Shown piece after piece: positions 1 to 7,818 of a stretch of DNA of 33,058 nt. Source of the DNA: Flavobacterium sp. MK4S-17 (lineage in GTDB: Bacteria; Bacteroidota; Bacteroidia; Flavobacteriales; Flavobacteriaceae); contig NZ_WWEP01000032.1 of the NCBI RefSeq assembly GCF_009848495.1, positions 1 through 33,058 of the forward strand, written 5' to 3'. The translations under genes were made by a program, and so were the position numbers. The notes below the pieces were generated by a model that had not been told where the DNA came from, searched no databases, and was given only the letters and a program-made list of their open reading frames with translations. Each line of letters begins with the position of its first letter. Within the stretch, counting starts at the first letter, position 1.

Positions 1-115
1 AAGGGATGCCGACGGAGTTATTATCAAAGACCCTGTTACGGGTGAGGATGTTACCACCCCGGTAACCCAGAGCGTACAGAAGGAGTTTAAGGCCCACTTC
101 GCTCTTAAGAGATAA
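1..115 (+). CDS. C-terminal end of an unidentified protein (partial, cut by window start)
   Basis: An open frame enters from the left edge (codons in phase with base 2) and stops at TAA 113-115, giving 37 residues that end in KEFKAHFALKR. The fragment has an acidic-polar stretch (DPVTGEDVTTPVTQ) followed by a basic tail. I do not recognise the family. The frame is supported by codon usage like its neighbours and by the strong terminator hairpin 20 bases after the stop. Its function cannot be inferred from this piece. Confidence 0.6.
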   Translation, partial: RDADGVIIKDPVTGEDVTTPVTQSVQKEFKAHFALKR

Positions 116-135
116 ATAGAGTAACTATATGAACC

Positions 136-164
136 AAACAGGGCTGCCAATGGCAGCCCTGTTT
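136..164. terminator. Rho-independent terminator hairpin after the first gene
   Basis: A perfect 13-bp inverted repeat, AAACAGGGCTGCC (136-148) and its complement (152-164), closes on a 3-nt AAT loop. A T-rich stretch follows on the plus strand. It lies between the stop of the upstream gene (115) and the stop of ribE on the opposite strand (187), so it may serve both convergent genes. Confidence 0.8.
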
Positions 165-186
165 GATTTATATGATAAAGAAGTTA

Positions 187-777
187 TTATCGGGATAATC
201 CGTGAAGGCGGGCTACATATTTGCCTATTACATCAAACTCAAGATTTACCATATTACCTTCTTTTATGTTTTTAAAATTGGTATGCTCATATGTATAAGG
301 AATAATTGCCACACTAAAACTATTGGATTTTGAATCTACTACCGTCAGGCTTACTCCGTTTACTGTTATCGAGCCTTTTTCAATAGTAATATTATTTGCT
401 GTTTTATCATATTCAAAGGTATAATACCAGCTTCCGTTTGTTTCTTTTGCTACCCTGCATATAGCTGTCTGGTCAACATGCCCCTGTACTATGTGGCCGT
501 CCAGCCTGTCTCCAAGTTTCATTGCCCGTTCCAAATTAACATACCTGCCGGTTTTCCACTCCTTAATATTGGTTTTGTTTAAAGTTTCCTGTATGGCAGT
601 TACGGTATAAGTTTCGTCCTGCAACGCCACTACCGTAAGGCAAACGCCGTCATGGGCAACACTTTGGTCAATTTTAAGTTCGTGCGTAATTGCAGAACTT
701 ATATTTATATGCAGGTTGCCATTATCTTCCTGTATATTTTTTATGGTTCCAAGGCTTTCGATAATTCCTGTAAACAT
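187..777 (-). CDS. ribE: Riboflavin synthase alpha chain
   Basis: Catalyses the last step of riboflavin synthesis, dismutation of two 6,7-dimethyl-8-ribityllumazine molecules to riboflavin and a pyrimidinedione, in the cytoplasm. The 196-residue length is normal for the family. The protein starts with the hallmark MFTGIIE and consists of two tandem lumazine-binding barrels. The internal duplication is visible as DGVCLTVV (43-50) in the first domain (1-97) and NGVSLTVVD (140-148) in the second (about 98-190). The second domain opens with HIVQGHVD. The ATG at 777 is the natural start, since family members begin exactly there. It is divergent from pdxA with 53 bases between start codons, an arrangement common in Flavobacteria that puts riboflavin and B6 genes on a shared regulatory gap. 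I see no FMN riboswitch in that short gap. Confidence 0.96.
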   Translation of the reverse strand: MFTGIIESLGTIKNIQEDNGNLHINISSAITHELKIDQSVAHDGVCLTVVALQDETYTVTAIQETLNKTNIKEWKTGRYVNLERAMKLGDRLDGHIVQGHVDQTAICRVAKETNGSWYYTFEYDKTANNITIEKGSITVNGVSLTVVDSKSNSFSVAIIPYTYEHTNFKNIKEGNMVNLEFDVIGKYVARLHGLSR

Positions 778-792
778 GCTGATTTATTTTAC

Positions 793-800
793 TAAATTTG
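793..800 (+). promoter_or_regulatory. Probable -7 promoter element for pdxA
   Basis: TAAATTTG matches the Bacteroidota -7 consensus TAnnTTTG and lies 30 bases before the pdxA start. No good TTTG -33 box is present at 17-20 bp spacing, so the call is tentative. Confidence 0.4.
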
Positions 801-830
801 TATTTTCAAAAGTAGCAATAATACAGCATC

Positions 831-1880
831 ATGGCAAACAGAAAGGAAAATGTGATTGTAGGAATATCGGTTGGAGACCTTAATGGTATAGGGGTGGAAA
901 TTATACTAAAAACCTTTGAGGATGCAAGAATGCTGGAAATGTGTACACCTGTAATTTTTGCAAATGTTAAGCTGCTTTCGTTTATAAAGAAAACACTTGA
1001 TATTAATTGTAATTTTCACGGGATTGATAAAATAGACCAGATTGTACCCGGCAAAATAAATGTACTTAATGTTTGGCGCGAGGGGGTTAATATAGATTTT
1101 GGTAAAAATGATGATGTTGTGGGTAAGTATGCCATACTTTCATTTACCAAAGCTGTGGAAGCTTTAAAAAACCACCAGGTTGATGTTTTGGTAACGGCTC
1201 CTATAAATAAGTATAATGTACAGTCGGATGAATTTAAATTTCCGGGGCATACTGATTACCTTGACAATGAGCTGGAGGGCGACGCGCTGATGCTTATGGT
1301 GCAGGATAACCTAAGGGTTGGTTTGCTTACTGACCATATACCGGTTAACAATGTGTCATCACACCTTACCAAAGAACTTATACGCCGCAAGGTTACAACC
1401 ATTAATAAAACACTTAAACGCGACTTCAGGATTAACAGGCCAAGAATTGCTATTTTAGGTGTTAATCCACATAGTGGCGATAACGGAGTGATAGGTAATG
1501 AGGATGATACTATAGTGAAGCCTGCCATACAAACACTTTTTGAAGAAGGTGTTTTGATTTTTGGGCCTTATCCTGCCGATGGATTTTTTGGCAGCAGCCA
1601 GTATGAAAAATTTGATGCTGTTATTGCAGCTTATCATGACCAGGGGTTGGTACCTTTTAAAACCCTTGCCTTTGGCAAAGGGGTAAATTATACAGCTGGG
1701 CTGGAAGGAATAAGGACTTCACCCGACCATGGCACGGCTTATGATATAGCCGGAAAAGGTGAGGCAGACCATAATTCATTTAAAGAGGCGGTTTACCTTG
1801 CTTTGGATGTTTTTCATAACCGGGCAGAATTTAGTGAGTTAAATAAAAACCCGCTGAAAATTAAGGAAAAACAGTTGTAA
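831..1880 (+). CDS. pdxA: 4-hydroxythreonine-4-phosphate dehydrogenase
   Basis: NAD-dependent, metal-requiring enzyme of the DXP-dependent pyridoxal 5'-phosphate pathway. It oxidises 4-phosphohydroxy-L-threonine, and the product decarboxylates to 3-amino-1-hydroxyacetone phosphate. At 349 residues it has the family length. Visible signatures are GDLNGIGVE near the N-terminus (family GDPxGIGPE), VTAPINK, PGHTDYL, NPHSGDNGVIG, YHDQGLVPFK and IRTSPDHGTAYDIAGKG. The three metal-binding histidines fall at about H140 (GHTD), H214 (NPHSG) and H269 (YHDQG), all intact. The gene is followed after 123 bases by yceD, which has its own promoter, so pdxA is probably transcribed as a unit of its own with read-through. 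Some related enzymes use other hydroxy-threonine phosphates (PdxA2 type). The housekeeping context favours true PdxA. Confidence 0.96.
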   Translation: MANRKENVIVGISVGDLNGIGVEIILKTFEDARMLEMCTPVIFANVKLLSFIKKTLDINCNFHGIDKIDQIVPGKINVLNVWREGVNIDFGKNDDVVGKYAILSFTKAVEALKNHQVDVLVTAPINKYNVQSDEFKFPGHTDYLDNELEGDALMLMVQDNLRVGLLTDHIPVNNVSSHLTKELIRRKVTTINKTLKRDFRINRPRIAILGVNPHSGDNGVIGNEDDTIVKPAIQTLFEEGVLIFGPYPADGFFGSSQYEKFDAVIAAYHDQGLVPFKTLAFGKGVNYTAGLEGIRTSPDHGTAYDIAGKGEADHNSFKEAVYLALDVFHNRAEFSELNKNPLKIKEKQL

Positions 1881-1902
1881 ACAAAAAAATGTTGATAACG
1901 GT

Positions 1903-1931
1903 TTTGAAATTGCAATAATTTTCTATCTTTG
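1903..1931 (+). promoter_or_regulatory. Bacteroidota-type promoter for yceD-rpmF
   Basis: TTTG (1903-1906), a 17-bp spacer and TATCTTTG (1924-1931) exactly fit the -33/-7 consensus used by the Bacteroidota primary sigma factor. A start of transcription a few bases downstream would leave a leader of about 65 nt before yceD. Confidence 0.8.
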
Positions 1932-2003
1932 CACGCTCAAAACTATTGTAATGAAACAAGTTGCGTTTTGTTAACGGGTTTTGTTGCTTAAAAAACTGGC
2001 GAA

Positions 2004-2534
2004 ATGAAAGTGAACAAAGATTTTTTAATCCCGTTTGTGGGGTTAAAACAAGGAAAGCACCAGTTTGAGTTTAATATAGATAAAACGTTCTTTGATGCCT
2101 TTGACTTTGATGATTTTAACGATGTCAATGTTAAGGTTAACCTGGTTTTGGAGAAAAAAAGCACCATGCTTGAACTTGATTTTAAGCATAGCGGAACTGT
2201 AAATGTTCCCTGCGACCTTAGCAATGAGGACTTTGACCTGCCCATTAAAGGCAAGCTCAACCTTATAGTTAAGTTTGGCGAAGAGTATAATGATGAAAAT
2301 GATGAAATGCTTATACTGCCGCACGGGGAATATCAGGTTGATGTAGCACAATATATATATGAAATGATTGTGCTTTCGGTGCCTTCAAAAAGGGTGCATC
2401 CGGGAATTAAAGACGGCACTGTTGCTGCAGGTATATTAGATAAACTGGACGAGCTTGCTCCGAAAGAAGAACATAAAAAGGAAGAAGACACTGATCCCCG
2501 ATGGGACGAATTAAAAAAACTGTTAAACGGATAA
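2004..2534 (+). CDS. yceD: YceD/DUF177-family protein
   Basis: Member of the YceD (DUF177) family, which is almost always encoded just before ribosomal protein L32. In plants and bacteria family members are linked to 23S rRNA accumulation or processing. This 176-residue protein has the expected layout: a beta-rich N-terminal half, a central GTVNVPCDLSNEDFDLPI segment in which C70 is the family cysteine position, and an acidic C-terminal tail (KEEHKKEEDTDPRWDELKKL). The PRWDELKKLL ending is typical of the family. rpmF begins 14 bases after the stop, so the two are surely cotranscribed from the promoter at 1903-1931. The ATG at 2004 has a weak ribosome-binding context (GGCGAA), as is usual in this phylum. 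The molecular function is not established by the sequence itself. Confidence 0.88.
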   Translation: MKVNKDFLIPFVGLKQGKHQFEFNIDKTFFDAFDFDDFNDVNVKVNLVLEKKSTMLELDFKHSGTVNVPCDLSNEDFDLPIKGKLNLIVKFGEEYNDENDEMLILPHGEYQVDVAQYIYEMIVLSVPSKRVHPGIKDGTVAAGILDKLDELAPKEEHKKEEDTDPRWDELKKLLNG

Positions 2535-2548
2535 AATAATATAGTAAA

Positions 2549-2743
2549 ATGGCACATCCTAAGAGAAAAACGTCGAAAACAAGAAGAGATAAGAGAAGGA
2601 CGCACTATAAAGCATCTGTACCTCAAATAGCTACATGTCCTGTAACAGGAGAAGCACATTTATACCACAGGGCTTACTGGCATGAAGGTAAAATGTACTA
2701 CAGGGGCCAGGTAGTTATTGATAAACAAGAGGCAGTAGCTTAA
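2549..2743 (+). CDS. rpmF: 50S ribosomal protein L32 (zinc-independent type)
   Basis: A 64-residue basic protein starting [21 protein letters not shown], the classic L32 N-terminal RNA-binding extension. It is a structural component of the large ribosomal subunit. Zinc-binding L32 proteins have four cysteines. Here only one remains ([14 protein letters not shown]), so this is the C-minus form that folds without zinc, as is usual in Bacteroidota. It is cotranscribed with yceD, and a terminator follows 22 bases after the stop. Confidence 0.96.
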   Translation: MAHPKRKTSKTRRDKRRTHYKASVPQIATCPVTGEAHLYHRAYWHEGKMYYRGQVVIDKQEAVA

Positions 2744-2764
2744 TTACCGGAAAAAAATTGAGGA

Positions 2765-2792
2765 AAAACTCTCACTACGTGAGGGTTTTTTT
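2765..2792 (+). terminator. Rho-independent terminator of yceD-rpmF
   Basis: The stem AAAACTCTCAC (2765-2775) pairs with GTGAGGGTTTT (2779-2789) with one G-U pair and a TAC loop, and continues into a T run to 2792. It separates the ribosomal unit from fabH. Confidence 0.85.
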
Positions 2793-2869
2793 GTTAAACC
2801 TGTATAGTTTTTAAATTAAGGAGGCAAATTATAAAACAAGTTATAATTTTTTTGTAATTTCCACCACTT

Positions 2870-2889
2870 TTCAAATCCCCGGATTTGAA
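2870..2889. promoter_or_regulatory. Perfect palindrome just upstream of fabH
   Basis: TTCAAATCC (2870-2878) and GGATTTGAA (2881-2889) form a perfect 9-bp inverted repeat with a 2-bp CC centre. It ends 17 bases before the fabH start. It could be an operator or an mRNA hairpin that occludes the fabH start. It does not resemble the known FapR or FadR consensus as I know them. Confidence 0.45.
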
Positions 2890-2906
2890 CAAGAAAAATT
2901 CATCCT

Positions 2907-3905
2907 ATGAGTAAAATAACAGCCGCTATTACAGCCGTAGGTGCCTACGTGCCGGATTTTGTGCTTTCCAACAAAATTCTTGAAACGATGGTAGAAACTA
3001 ATGATGAATGGATTACTACCCGTACCGGCATTAAGGAAAGGCGGATTTTAAAAGATAAAGACAAAGGGACTTCATACCTTGCTGTAAAAGCTGCCGAGGA
3101 TTTACTGAAAAAATCCGGAACAAACCCTGAAGAAATTGACATGATTTTGCTGGCTACCACAACGCCTGATATGCCTGTGGCAGCCACTGCTGTTTATGTT
3201 GCTACACAAATAGGTGCTGTAAACGCTTTTGCTTATGACCTGCAGGCGGCATGCTCAAGTTTTTTATACGGTATGTCAACAGCTTCGGCTTATATTGAGT
3301 CTGGTAGGTATAAAAAAGTACTTGTTATAGGTGCCGATAAAATGTCATCTATTATAGATTATACTGACAGGGCCACCTGTATTATATTTGGCGATGGTGC
3401 AGGTGCTGCACTTTTTGAGCCGAATTATGAGGGGCTGGGCCTTCAGGATGAAATACTCAGGAGCGATGGCATAGGCCGTGAATTCCTTAAAATTGAGGCA
3501 GGCGGATCTTTACTACCCGCATCTCATGAAACAGTTGATAAAAAGCAGCATTATGTTTTCCAGGATGGAAAAACGGTATTTAAATATGCTGTTTCCAACA
3601 TGGCTGATATCAGCGAAAAAATAATGAAGCGCAATAACCTCACCAATGATGATGTTGACTGGCTTATTTCACACCAGGCTAACAGGCGCATTATTGATGC
3701 CACTTCTTCAAGAATGCAGCTTGATGAAGCTAAAGTGTTGGTTAATATTGAAAAATACGGCAATACTACATCGGCTACATTACCATTGCTTTTAAACGAT
3801 TTTGAACACCTGTTTAAAAAAGGGGACAACCTTATATTTGCTTCCTTCGGGGGCGGGTTTACATGGGGTTCAGTATACTTAAAATGGGCTTATAACAAAC
3901 AATAG
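2907..3905 (+). CDS. fabH: Beta-ketoacyl-ACP synthase III
   Basis: Starts fatty-acid chains by condensing an acyl-CoA primer with malonyl-ACP. The 332-residue protein has the thiolase fold with the complete FabH triad: Cys116 in the nucleophile motif AACSSF, His256 in ISHQANRRI and Asn286 in YGNTTSAT. The N-terminal DEWITTRTGIKERR motif, which contacts CoA and ACP, is also present. Flavobacteria make iso-branched fatty acids, so branched primers such as isovaleryl-CoA are likely substrates, but that is known biology rather than something visible here. accB follows 24 bases downstream, so fabH-accB(-accC) looks like one transcription unit dedicated to malonyl-CoA supply and chain initiation. 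The palindrome upstream may regulate it. Confidence 0.95.
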   Translation: MSKITAAITAVGAYVPDFVLSNKILETMVETNDEWITTRTGIKERRILKDKDKGTSYLAVKAAEDLLKKSGTNPEEIDMILLATTTPDMPVAATAVYVATQIGAVNAFAYDLQAACSSFLYGMSTASAYIESGRYKKVLVIGADKMSSIIDYTDRATCIIFGDGAGAALFEPNYEGLGLQDEILRSDGIGREFLKIEAGGSLLPASHETVDKKQHYVFQDGKTVFKYAVSNMADISEKIMKRNNLTNDDVDWLISHQANRRIIDATSSRMQLDEAKVLVNIEKYGNTTSATLPLLLNDFEHLFKKGDNLIFASFGGGFTWGSVYLKWAYNKQ

Positions 3906-3929
3906 CACACTAAATAAAACTCGGAAATT

Positions 3930-4418
3930 ATGGATATCAGAGAAATTCAAAACCTAATCAAGTTTGTAGCAAAATCTGGCGCTACAGAAGTAAAGTTAGA
4001 AATGGATGATTTTAAAATTACCATAAAAACAACTACTGAAAGCGGTGTTCCTGAAGCTACTTATGTTCAGCACGTTCCGGTTAGCCAGGCATTGCCACAG
4101 GCAATAGCGGCACAGCCCGCAGCGCCAACCGCACCAGCAGCACCTGCTGCCGCTGCAACAGGGGAAGATAATTCAAAATATGTAACTATAAAATCGCCTA
4201 TCATAGGTACTTTATACAGAAAACCATCACCTGATAAAGCCCCGTTTGTAGAAGTGGGCAGTACAATATCAAAAGGAGATGTGGTATGTGTTATAGAGGC
4301 GATGAAACTCTTTAACGAAATAGAAGCTGAAGTATCTGGTAAAATTGTTAAGGTTTTAGTTGATGATGCTTCGCCTGTGGAGTTTGACCAGCCATTATTT
4401 TTAGTGGATCCATCATAG
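3930..4418 (+). CDS. accB: Biotin carboxyl carrier protein of acetyl-CoA carboxylase
   Basis: Carries the biotin that is carboxylated by AccC and presented to the carboxyltransferase. The 162-residue protein has the normal three parts. An N-terminal domain (1-35) is followed by a flexible Ala/Pro linker (about 55-76, rich in PAAP units) and then the C-terminal biotinyl domain (80-162). The biotin attachment site is EAMKLFNE, with Lys126. The usual bacterial motif EAMKMMNE is slightly changed after the lysine, as is common in this phylum. It sits between fabH and accC. The spacer before accC (90 bases) is AT-rich and can fold. Confidence 0.95.
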   Translation: MDIREIQNLIKFVAKSGATEVKLEMDDFKITIKTTTESGVPEATYVQHVPVSQALPQAIAAQPAAPTAPAAPAAAATGEDNSKYVTIKSPIIGTLYRKPSPDKAPFVEVGSTISKGDVVCVIEAMKLFNEIEAEVSGKIVKVLVDDASPVEFDQPLFLVDPS

Positions 4419-4438
4419 CTAACCATTTTAAATGTTAA

Positions 4439-4468
4439 ATTTTAAGTGCTTGATTAAGCCTTTAAAAT
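4439..4468 (+). repeat. AT-rich hairpin in the accB-accC spacer
   Basis: ATTTTAAGTGCTT (4439-4451) pairs with AAGCCTTTAAAAT (4456-4468) at 11 of 13 positions across a GATT loop. A second imperfect inverted repeat built on TTTAAAATGAT and ATCATTTAAA follows between about 4461 and 4497. No T run follows the first hairpin, so it is not a typical terminator. mRNA processing or stability control is possible. Confidence 0.45.
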
Positions 4469-4508
4469 GATTTAAAATTTAAAATTCATCATTTAAAATT
4501 AAAGTGCG

Positions 4509-5855
4509 ATGTTTAAAAAAATATTAATTGCCAACAGGGGGGAAATTGCACTTCGTGTAATAAGAACCTGTAGGGAAATGGGCATTAAAACCGTAGCGGT
4601 TTATTCTACCGCAGATGCAGAAAGCCTGCACGTGCGCTTTGCAGATGAGGCTGTATGTATAGGCCCGCCGCCAAGCAACCTTTCCTACCTGAAAATGTCT
4701 AATATAATAGCTGCGGCCGAAATAACAAATGCCGATGCTATACACCCGGGTTACGGGTTCCTTTCGGAAAACGCCAAATTTTCTAAAATATGCCATGAGC
4801 ATGGCATTAAATTTATTGGCGCATCACCCGAAATGATTGAGAAAATGGGTGATAAGGCTACTGCCAAAGCTACTATGAAAGCTGCCGGGGTACCTTGTGT
4901 GCCGGGGTCTGATGGATTGTTAGACTCGTATGAACATGCTGCCAAGCTGGCAAAAGAATTTGGTTACCCTGTTATGCTTAAGGCTACTGCAGGAGGCGGA
5001 GGTAAAGGTATGCGTGCTGTCTGGAAGGAAGAAGACCTTAAAAAGGCGTGGGAAAGTGCCAAGCAGGAAGCTGCTGCCGCTTTTGGTAATGATGGCATGT
5101 ATATGGAAAAACTGATTGAGGAGCCACGCCATATTGAAATACAGGTTGTGGGCGATTCTTTTGGTAAAGCCTGCCACCTTTCTGAGCGTGACTGTTCTGT
5201 ACAGCGCCGCCACCAGAAACTTACCGAGGAAACCCCGTCACCGTTTATGACGGATGAGCTTCGTCAGAAAATGGGTGAGGCTGCTGTTAAGGCTGCCGAA
5301 TATATTAAATATGAAGGTGCCGGTACTGTTGAATTCCTTGTAGACAAGCACAGGAACTTTTATTTTATGGAAATGAACACCCGTATACAGGTAGAACATC
5401 CTATTACCGAGCAGGTAATTGATTATGACCTGATACGTGAGCAGATACTTGTTGCTGCCGGAGTGCCTATTTCGGGTAAAAACTACCTGCCGCAATTACA
5501 CTCTATAGAATGCCGTATTAATGCCGAAGACCCGTATAATGACTTCAGGCCGTCACCAGGTAAAATTACTACCCTTCACATGCCGGGCGGGCATGGCGTG
5601 CGCCTTGATACACATGTGTATTCGGGTTATACCATTCCACCGAATTATGACTCCATGATTGCCAAGCTTATTACCACTGCCCAAACAAGGGAAGAGGCTA
5701 TAAGCAAAATGAGGCGCGCCCTTGATGAGTTTGTAATAGAAGGTATAAAAACCACTATCCCTTTCCACAGGCAGCTTATGGATGAGCCGGATTATATAGC
5801 CGGTAACTATACAACCAAGTTTATGGAAACATTCAAAATGAATGACCCTGAATAA
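4509..5855 (+). CDS. accC: Biotin carboxylase subunit of acetyl-CoA carboxylase
   Basis: ATP-dependent carboxylation of biotin on AccB with bicarbonate, the first half-reaction of malonyl-CoA synthesis. The 448 residues match stand-alone AccC. Visible signatures are [18 protein letters not shown] (N-terminal biotin-carboxylase fold), [10 protein letters not shown] (79-88), the glycine-rich ATP loop GGGGKGMR (162-169), [19 protein letters not shown], and the active-site [14 protein letters not shown]. The C-terminal domain runs to [11 protein letters not shown]. No biotinyl domain is fused, in keeping with the separate accB upstream. The protein could in principle serve another acyl-CoA carboxylase, but the fabH-accB linkage argues for the acetyl-CoA enzyme. 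Confidence 0.96.
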   Translation: MFKKILIANRGEIALRVIRTCREMGIKTVAVYSTADAESLHVRFADEAVCIGPPPSNLSYLKMSNIIAAAEITNADAIHPGYGFLSENAKFSKICHEHGIKFIGASPEMIEKMGDKATAKATMKAAGVPCVPGSDGLLDSYEHAAKLAKEFGYPVMLKATAGGGGKGMRAVWKEEDLKKAWESAKQEAAAAFGNDGMYMEKLIEEPRHIEIQVVGDSFGKACHLSERDCSVQRRHQKLTEETPSPFMTDELRQKMGEAAVKAAEYIKYEGAGTVEFLVDKHRNFYFMEMNTRIQVEHPITEQVIDYDLIREQILVAAGVPISGKNYLPQLHSIECRINAEDPYNDFRPSPGKITTLHMPGGHGVRLDTHVYSGYTIPPNYDSMIAKLITTAQTREEAISKMRRALDEFVIEGIKTTIPFHRQLMDEPDYIAGNYTTKFMETFKMNDPE

Positions 5856-5890
5856 ATAAAAAAGCCCGCTAAAAAGCGGGCTTTTTTATT
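5855..5890. terminator. Strong bidirectional terminator
   Basis: A perfect 16-bp inverted repeat, AATAAAAAAGCCCGCT (5855-5870) and its complement (5875-5890), has an AAAA loop. A-tracts and T-tracts on both sides make it work in both directions. It begins in the accC stop codon and ends inside the stop codon of the convergent gene at 5889. Confidence 0.9.
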
Positions 5891-6458
5891 AGAAAGTATC
5901 ACCTATGCGAAGATGAATATCAAGAGCTAAATTATCTGTATTGCGTATAACCTTTTCATCATCTTTGTCTAAATACATTTTATAGCCAATTCCAATTCCG
6001 GCTTCATAATTAAAATTACTGTTGCCTATATGCCTCCTTATTCCCCATTTAGGAATAATATCAATTTGGTTAGGCACAAATATATTATCCGGGATATCGC
6101 CGATTACAAAAGCATCAGGATAATACTCTACATTAATACTGAAAAAGTTTGCGCTGTTCTTAGCAGTATTTTTGCCTTTACCAGAACGATTGGCAATATT
6201 GTAATACCACCTGGGTTCCAGGCTTATGCTTGGAACAAGCGCGCTTCCTGTTTTATCGTTATAAGTTTCATAAAGCCAAAGGTCAAATCCTATCTCGCTG
6301 CGTAACGCAAATGCGCTGCCAAGCCTTGCTTCATGGCTGCCCCAAAAACCAACAGTACCTGTTTGGAAATTAAACAATGATTTCTCTACGGTGCCCTGTG
6401 CTGTTGCGGTAGCAGCACTAAGTAAAAGTGTAATTAAAGCGATTTTAATCTGTTTCAT
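5889..6458 (-). CDS. Predicted small outer-membrane beta-barrel protein
   Basis: I do not recognise a named family. The 189-residue product starts with a clear Sec signal peptide (MKQIKIALITLLLSAATATAQ, cleavage near residue 21). Alternating hydrophobic-polar beta strands rich in aromatic residues follow (VGFWGSHEARLG, LEPRWYYN, FFSINVEYYP, YEAGIGIGYKMYL). The last residue is Phe (DIHLRIGDTF), the usual C-terminal signature of outer-membrane barrels. The length would suit an 8-stranded barrel. The IANRSGKGKNTAKNSANF segment is probably an exposed loop. It stands alone, convergent with accC and sharing its terminator. Confidence 0.7.
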   Translation of the reverse strand: MKQIKIALITLLLSAATATAQGTVEKSLFNFQTGTVGFWGSHEARLGSAFALRSEIGFDLWLYETYNDKTGSALVPSISLEPRWYYNIANRSGKGKNTAKNSANFFSINVEYYPDAFVIGDIPDNIFVPNQIDIIPKWGIRRHIGNSNFNYEAGIGIGYKMYLDKDDEKVIRNTDNLALDIHLRIGDTF

Positions 6459-6481
6459 GGTTAAATTATATTCGGGGCAAA

Positions 6482-6514
6482 TAAAAAAAAAATCCCGAAG
6501 TTTTACTCCGGGAT
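6482..6514 (-). terminator. Rho-independent terminator of the C1 peptidase gene
   Basis: ATCCCGAAGT (6492-6501) pairs with ACTCCGGGAT (6505-6514) with one mismatch and a TTT loop. On the minus strand the hairpin runs into a T tract (complement of the A run 6482-6492), so it terminates the gene that ends at 6542. Confidence 0.75.
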
Positions 6515-6541
6515 CTAATATTAATCTGTATTAAAGATGTA

Positions 6542-7741
6542 TTATTTAATATCCAGTTTCTTGGCAATATCTTTTGGTAATCCGCCTTTATTAAGTAGTA
6601 TGGCCGTAGTTTTATACTTTACAAAGTTTTTGCTCATGTACATATAACCTTTATAGTCATTTGTAGCTCCCCATGAGTTTTTTATTATATAGTATTCCTT
6701 GCCATTTTGGTCTTTCCCAAGCCCCACTATATGCATGCCGTGGTCATCTGTTGTCTGGTAATTGTCAAAAGCTGCCTGGCGCATATCCTCAGTTATTTCC
6801 ATTTCAGGCTGTGGGCCTTTAAAAATGTTTTCCCTTTCTTCAGCCGTCATGTCAGCAAAACTTTTAGCGGGAACATAAGCCACACCGTTTTTCCAGCTAA
6901 AGCCTTTTTCACTTACGTCGCCTGCCCATCCTACAGTATATCCGTTTTTAAGGGCATTATCAATAATAGCGGTCAGGTCGTTCATTTTTACATTATAAAC
7001 CATATCCAGCGACCAGTTGTCCGGTACCATCAGTACAAATTTTGAATAGTACGGATGCTCTTTTAACGATGAAATTTCTACATAATCATCAGGATTTATT
7101 CCAATAACCTCTTTGGCAAAAGTTTGCGGAGTGTATTTTTTACCTTTAAATGTAAAGTTTTCGGGTACTTCACCAAGGTAACTGTCAATAACGGCTGTGT
7201 AGGCTTTTATCCATGACGGAGAAAGCTCGCCGTTAGGGTTTTTTACCACTGCAGCAAGAAGGCTTTCATTAATAGCACCCATTTCAGCAAATTTGTTGTT
7301 TGCAGTGCCATAATTAAGCCCTGTATATACATTTTGTGGCAATGCACCATATTTTTTGTACATGTTTATTACATCATGCAAAGCACCGCCATCACCTAAA
7401 GATATGGAGCCGTGCATGCGCACATAGTTTTTACCTTTTTCAATATAGGCATTACGTGCGGTATATATCTGCGAAATTTCTACAGGTTCCTTGCCCATGC
7501 GTATCATTTCTGACTCAAGGAAAGAGTTGGCAGAATAGCTCCAGCAGGTTCCTGATGATCCCTGGTTTTTAACCGGGGTATTTTCAATATTGATTACATC
7601 TGTAAACTGGAAAGCTTCCTTGCTATTGGCACTCTGGTTATTTTTTAATGAGTTGACAAGATAGTCCTGCGAAAATCCTGACTGTACACCTGCTATAAGT
7701 AAAGCAGCAGCCAAAAGCGGTTTTACCTGAAATTTATACAT
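6542..7741 (-). CDS. Secreted C1 family cysteine peptidase (PepC/bleomycin-hydrolase type)
   Basis: Papain-like peptidase of the C1B (aminopeptidase C/bleomycin hydrolase) group, 399 residues. A signal peptide spans about residues 1-24 (LLAAALLIAGVQSGFSQ), so unlike classic cytosolic PepC it is exported. The catalytic set is visible: Gln60 and Cys66 in NQGSSGTCWSYS, a histidine in DDHGMHIVGLG (His334 by alignment with the family's THAM; His337 is the alternative), and Asn355 in YYIIKNSWG. The long insert between Cys and His (about 100-320) is typical of C1B rather than papain. It is followed by its own terminator and preceded by an S9 serine peptidase gene on the same strand, 78 bases away. 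It likely takes part in periplasmic or extracellular peptide breakdown, with aminopeptidase or endopeptidase specificity undetermined. Confidence 0.88.
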   Translation of the reverse strand: MYKFQVKPLLAAALLIAGVQSGFSQDYLVNSLKNNQSANSKEAFQFTDVINIENTPVKNQGSSGTCWSYSANSFLESEMIRMGKEPVEISQIYTARNAYIEKGKNYVRMHGSISLGDGGALHDVINMYKKYGALPQNVYTGLNYGTANNKFAEMGAINESLLAAVVKNPNGELSPSWIKAYTAVIDSYLGEVPENFTFKGKKYTPQTFAKEVIGINPDDYVEISSLKEHPYYSKFVLMVPDNWSLDMVYNVKMNDLTAIIDNALKNGYTVGWAGDVSEKGFSWKNGVAYVPAKSFADMTAEERENIFKGPQPEMEITEDMRQAAFDNYQTTDDHGMHIVGLGKDQNGKEYYIIKNSWGATNDYKGYMYMSKNFVKYKTTAILLNKGGLPKDIAKKLDIK

Positions 7742-7818
7742 AATTTATCTTTTAATTTTAATGATTGAGGATTGCTAAAGTATGAAAAAATCATACAATA
7801 ATAACTATTTGATAATAG

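Noticed and set aside
778..830. FMN riboswitch in the ribE-pdxA gap
   Set aside because: The 53-base gap is too short for an RFN element and contains none of its conserved stems.
1951..1974. Seven-codon leader frame (MKQVAFC) between the yceD promoter and yceD
   Set aside because: Such short frames occur by chance, and there is no ribosome-binding site, run of regulatory codons or downstream hairpin to suggest attenuation.
7780..7796. GTATGA-N5-TCATAC inverted repeat upstream of the C1 peptidase
   Set aside because: Six-bp arms in AT-rich DNA are expected by chance, and no promoter box of good quality lies beside it.
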